Part shown: positions 5,761-6,323 of the stretch, one piece after another | Position numbering within the stretch: the first letter of the stretch is position 1 | Layout: the number at the start of each line of letters is the position of its first letter | Assembly (NCBI GenBank): GCA_013329135.1 | Contig: DUKU01000186.1 | Span: 1-6,323, forward strand | Length of the DNA stretch: 6,323 nucleotides | Reading direction: 5' to 3' | Origin: Thermoplasmata archaeon | GTDB lineage: Archaea > Thermoplasmatota > Thermoplasmata > UBA10834 | Translations under genes and position numbers: made by a program | The notes under the pieces: generated by a model | Seen by the model: only the letters and a program-made list of their open reading frames with translations | What the model was told of the DNA's origin: nothing | Databases searched by the model: none

Positions 5761-6323
5761 TCAAACCTTGTTCCAGGCTTCTGGTATCAGGCCCCGGGCG
5801 TCGATCTTGCCTGTTCTGAACCATCTCGACGGGGCGAACACGATCTTGTCCTCGTTGGTGTTCAGCCATGCCGCCCACCAACTGAATGTGCTATTGGCGA
5901 TGATCTGGTGCTTGCACTTGATCATGAGATGCAGGTCCTTGAAGTCGTTCTCTTGGCCGTTGCGGTCGACGTAGGTCACGGGGTGTCCGATGTCGAGGTT
6001 CTCCTTCGTCCATCGGACGTCGTCGGAGAACACGAAGAAGTGCGGCTCCCGTACCTTCAGCGCCACTTCCCGTATGCACTTGCAGTAGTAGTCCGAGGGA
6101 CAGGTCCCGTGCACCTCGTTGGCTCCTGGGTTGGTGACATAATCGCCCCTCCTCACATGGAGGCCGACCGAGGATGTGCGGGCCATCTCAGACGCCATCT
6201 CCTCATTGACCCCGTCCAGTCTGTGGCGGGGGGGGGACACCCCCCCGGTGACAACTGCGATCTCCAGGGAGGACTTTTCCTCCCCCCCAAAACCGCCCCC
6301 GAAGGCGGCGTCCGGCAAGCGGG
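5761..6323 (-). CDS. Alpha-1,2-fucosyltransferase (GT11 family), partial at the right edge
   Basis: Reading leftward off the right edge, the 3' two-thirds of a GT11 gene is visible. Its signatures are clear: VGLHVRRGDYV (the GDP-fucose-binding HxRRGDY motif), then FFVFSDDVRW, LMIKCKHQIIANSTFSWWAA, and a closing APSRWF. This matches bacterial WbsJ/FutC-type enzymes of about 290 residues, which move fucose from GDP-fucose to galactose or similar acceptors. From about base 6220 leftward the frame fits the family. From there to the edge the translation is glycine-rich (FGGGFGG...VVTGG), lacks the expected aromatic residues, and crosses runs of nine C and seven G in the coding strand. The 5' portion may therefore be out of frame, mis-assembled or phase-variable, and the true start (normally near a GGLGNQMFQ motif) is not in the window. 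The TGA at 5761-5763 lies two bases from the GTG alternative start of the GT2 gene. GT11 enzymes are much commoner in bacteria, so acquisition by transfer is plausible. Confidence 0.85.
   Translation of the reverse strand, partial: RLPDAAFGGGFGGEEKSSLEIAVVTGGVSPPRHRLDGVNEEMASEMARTSSVGLHVRRGDYVTNPGANEVHGTCPSDYYCKCIREVALKVREPHFFVFSDDVRWTKENLDIGHPVTYVDRNGQENDFKDLHLMIKCKHQIIANSTFSWWAAWLNTNEDKIVFAPSRWFRTGKIDARGLIPEAWNKV
6228..6308. repeat. Homopolymer tracts and three tandem hairpins in the 5' part of the fucosyltransferase
   Basis: Nine G at 6228-6236 and seven C at 6240-6246 form a hairpin with an ACA loop. GGGAGGA at 6267-6273 pairs with TCCTCCC at 6278-6284 across a four-base loop, and that arm extends into a run of seven C (6282-6288). 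CCGCC at 6293-6297 pairs with GGCGG at 6304-6308. Such G/C runs are slippage-prone in replication and error-prone in sequencing, and they lie within 100 bases of the window edge. Confidence 0.7.

Noticed and set aside
1..6323. CRISPR arrays, tRNA or rRNA genes, insertion-sequence ends
   Set aside because: No regularly spaced repeats, cloverleaf-like segments, transposase motifs or paired terminal inverted repeats were seen.

Overview
The window looks like a chromosomal segment of a GC-rich archaeon. The evidence is indirect. Arginine is written mostly as AGG, TATA-like elements sit at archaeal spacing from two starts, and the ATPase, epimerase and GHKL/STAS-like proteins belong to families common in archaea. 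A euryarchaeal lineage such as Thermoplasmatota is my best guess, but no rRNA or other marker is present.

Left part (1-1744, all genes on the minus strand). At the edge lies an AAA-type ATPase gene of the archaeal/DUF4143 kind. It is interrupted by one in-frame TAA between Walker A and Walker B, and the frame is otherwise intact to the window edge. Upstream of it is a short AT-rich control region with a TATA box about 26 nt from the ATG and a 14-bp perfect palindrome flanked by repeated half-sites. Further right is a two-gene unit overlapping by 14 nt: a GHKL (histidine-kinase-like) ATPase followed by a small STAS-like DUF4325 protein. This pair resembles an anti-sigma-factor/antagonist partner-switching module.

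Right part (1870-6323) is a surface-glycan locus in two convergent arms. On the plus strand are a non-hydrolysing UDP-GlcNAc 2-epimerase (makes UDP-ManNAc), a 170-residue protein with two membrane helices, and a GT4 glycosyltransferase. On the minus strand are a GT11-type alpha-1,2-fucosyltransferase fragment running off the right edge and a GT2 glycosyltransferase that starts almost at its stop codon. Together they could supply a ManNAc-type nucleotide sugar and add several residues to an S-layer N-glycan or surface polysaccharide. No flippase, oligosaccharyltransferase or polymerase is in view.

Points for follow-up are the single nonsense codon in the ATPase, the palindromic operator candidate, the GHKL/STAS-like pair with a degenerate ATP-binding box, a sharp codon-usage switch inside the epimerase over its UDP-binding motif, and a 9-C/7-G hairpin with two more hairpins in the 5' part of the fucosyltransferase, which is either a slippery contingency tract or a poor contig end.
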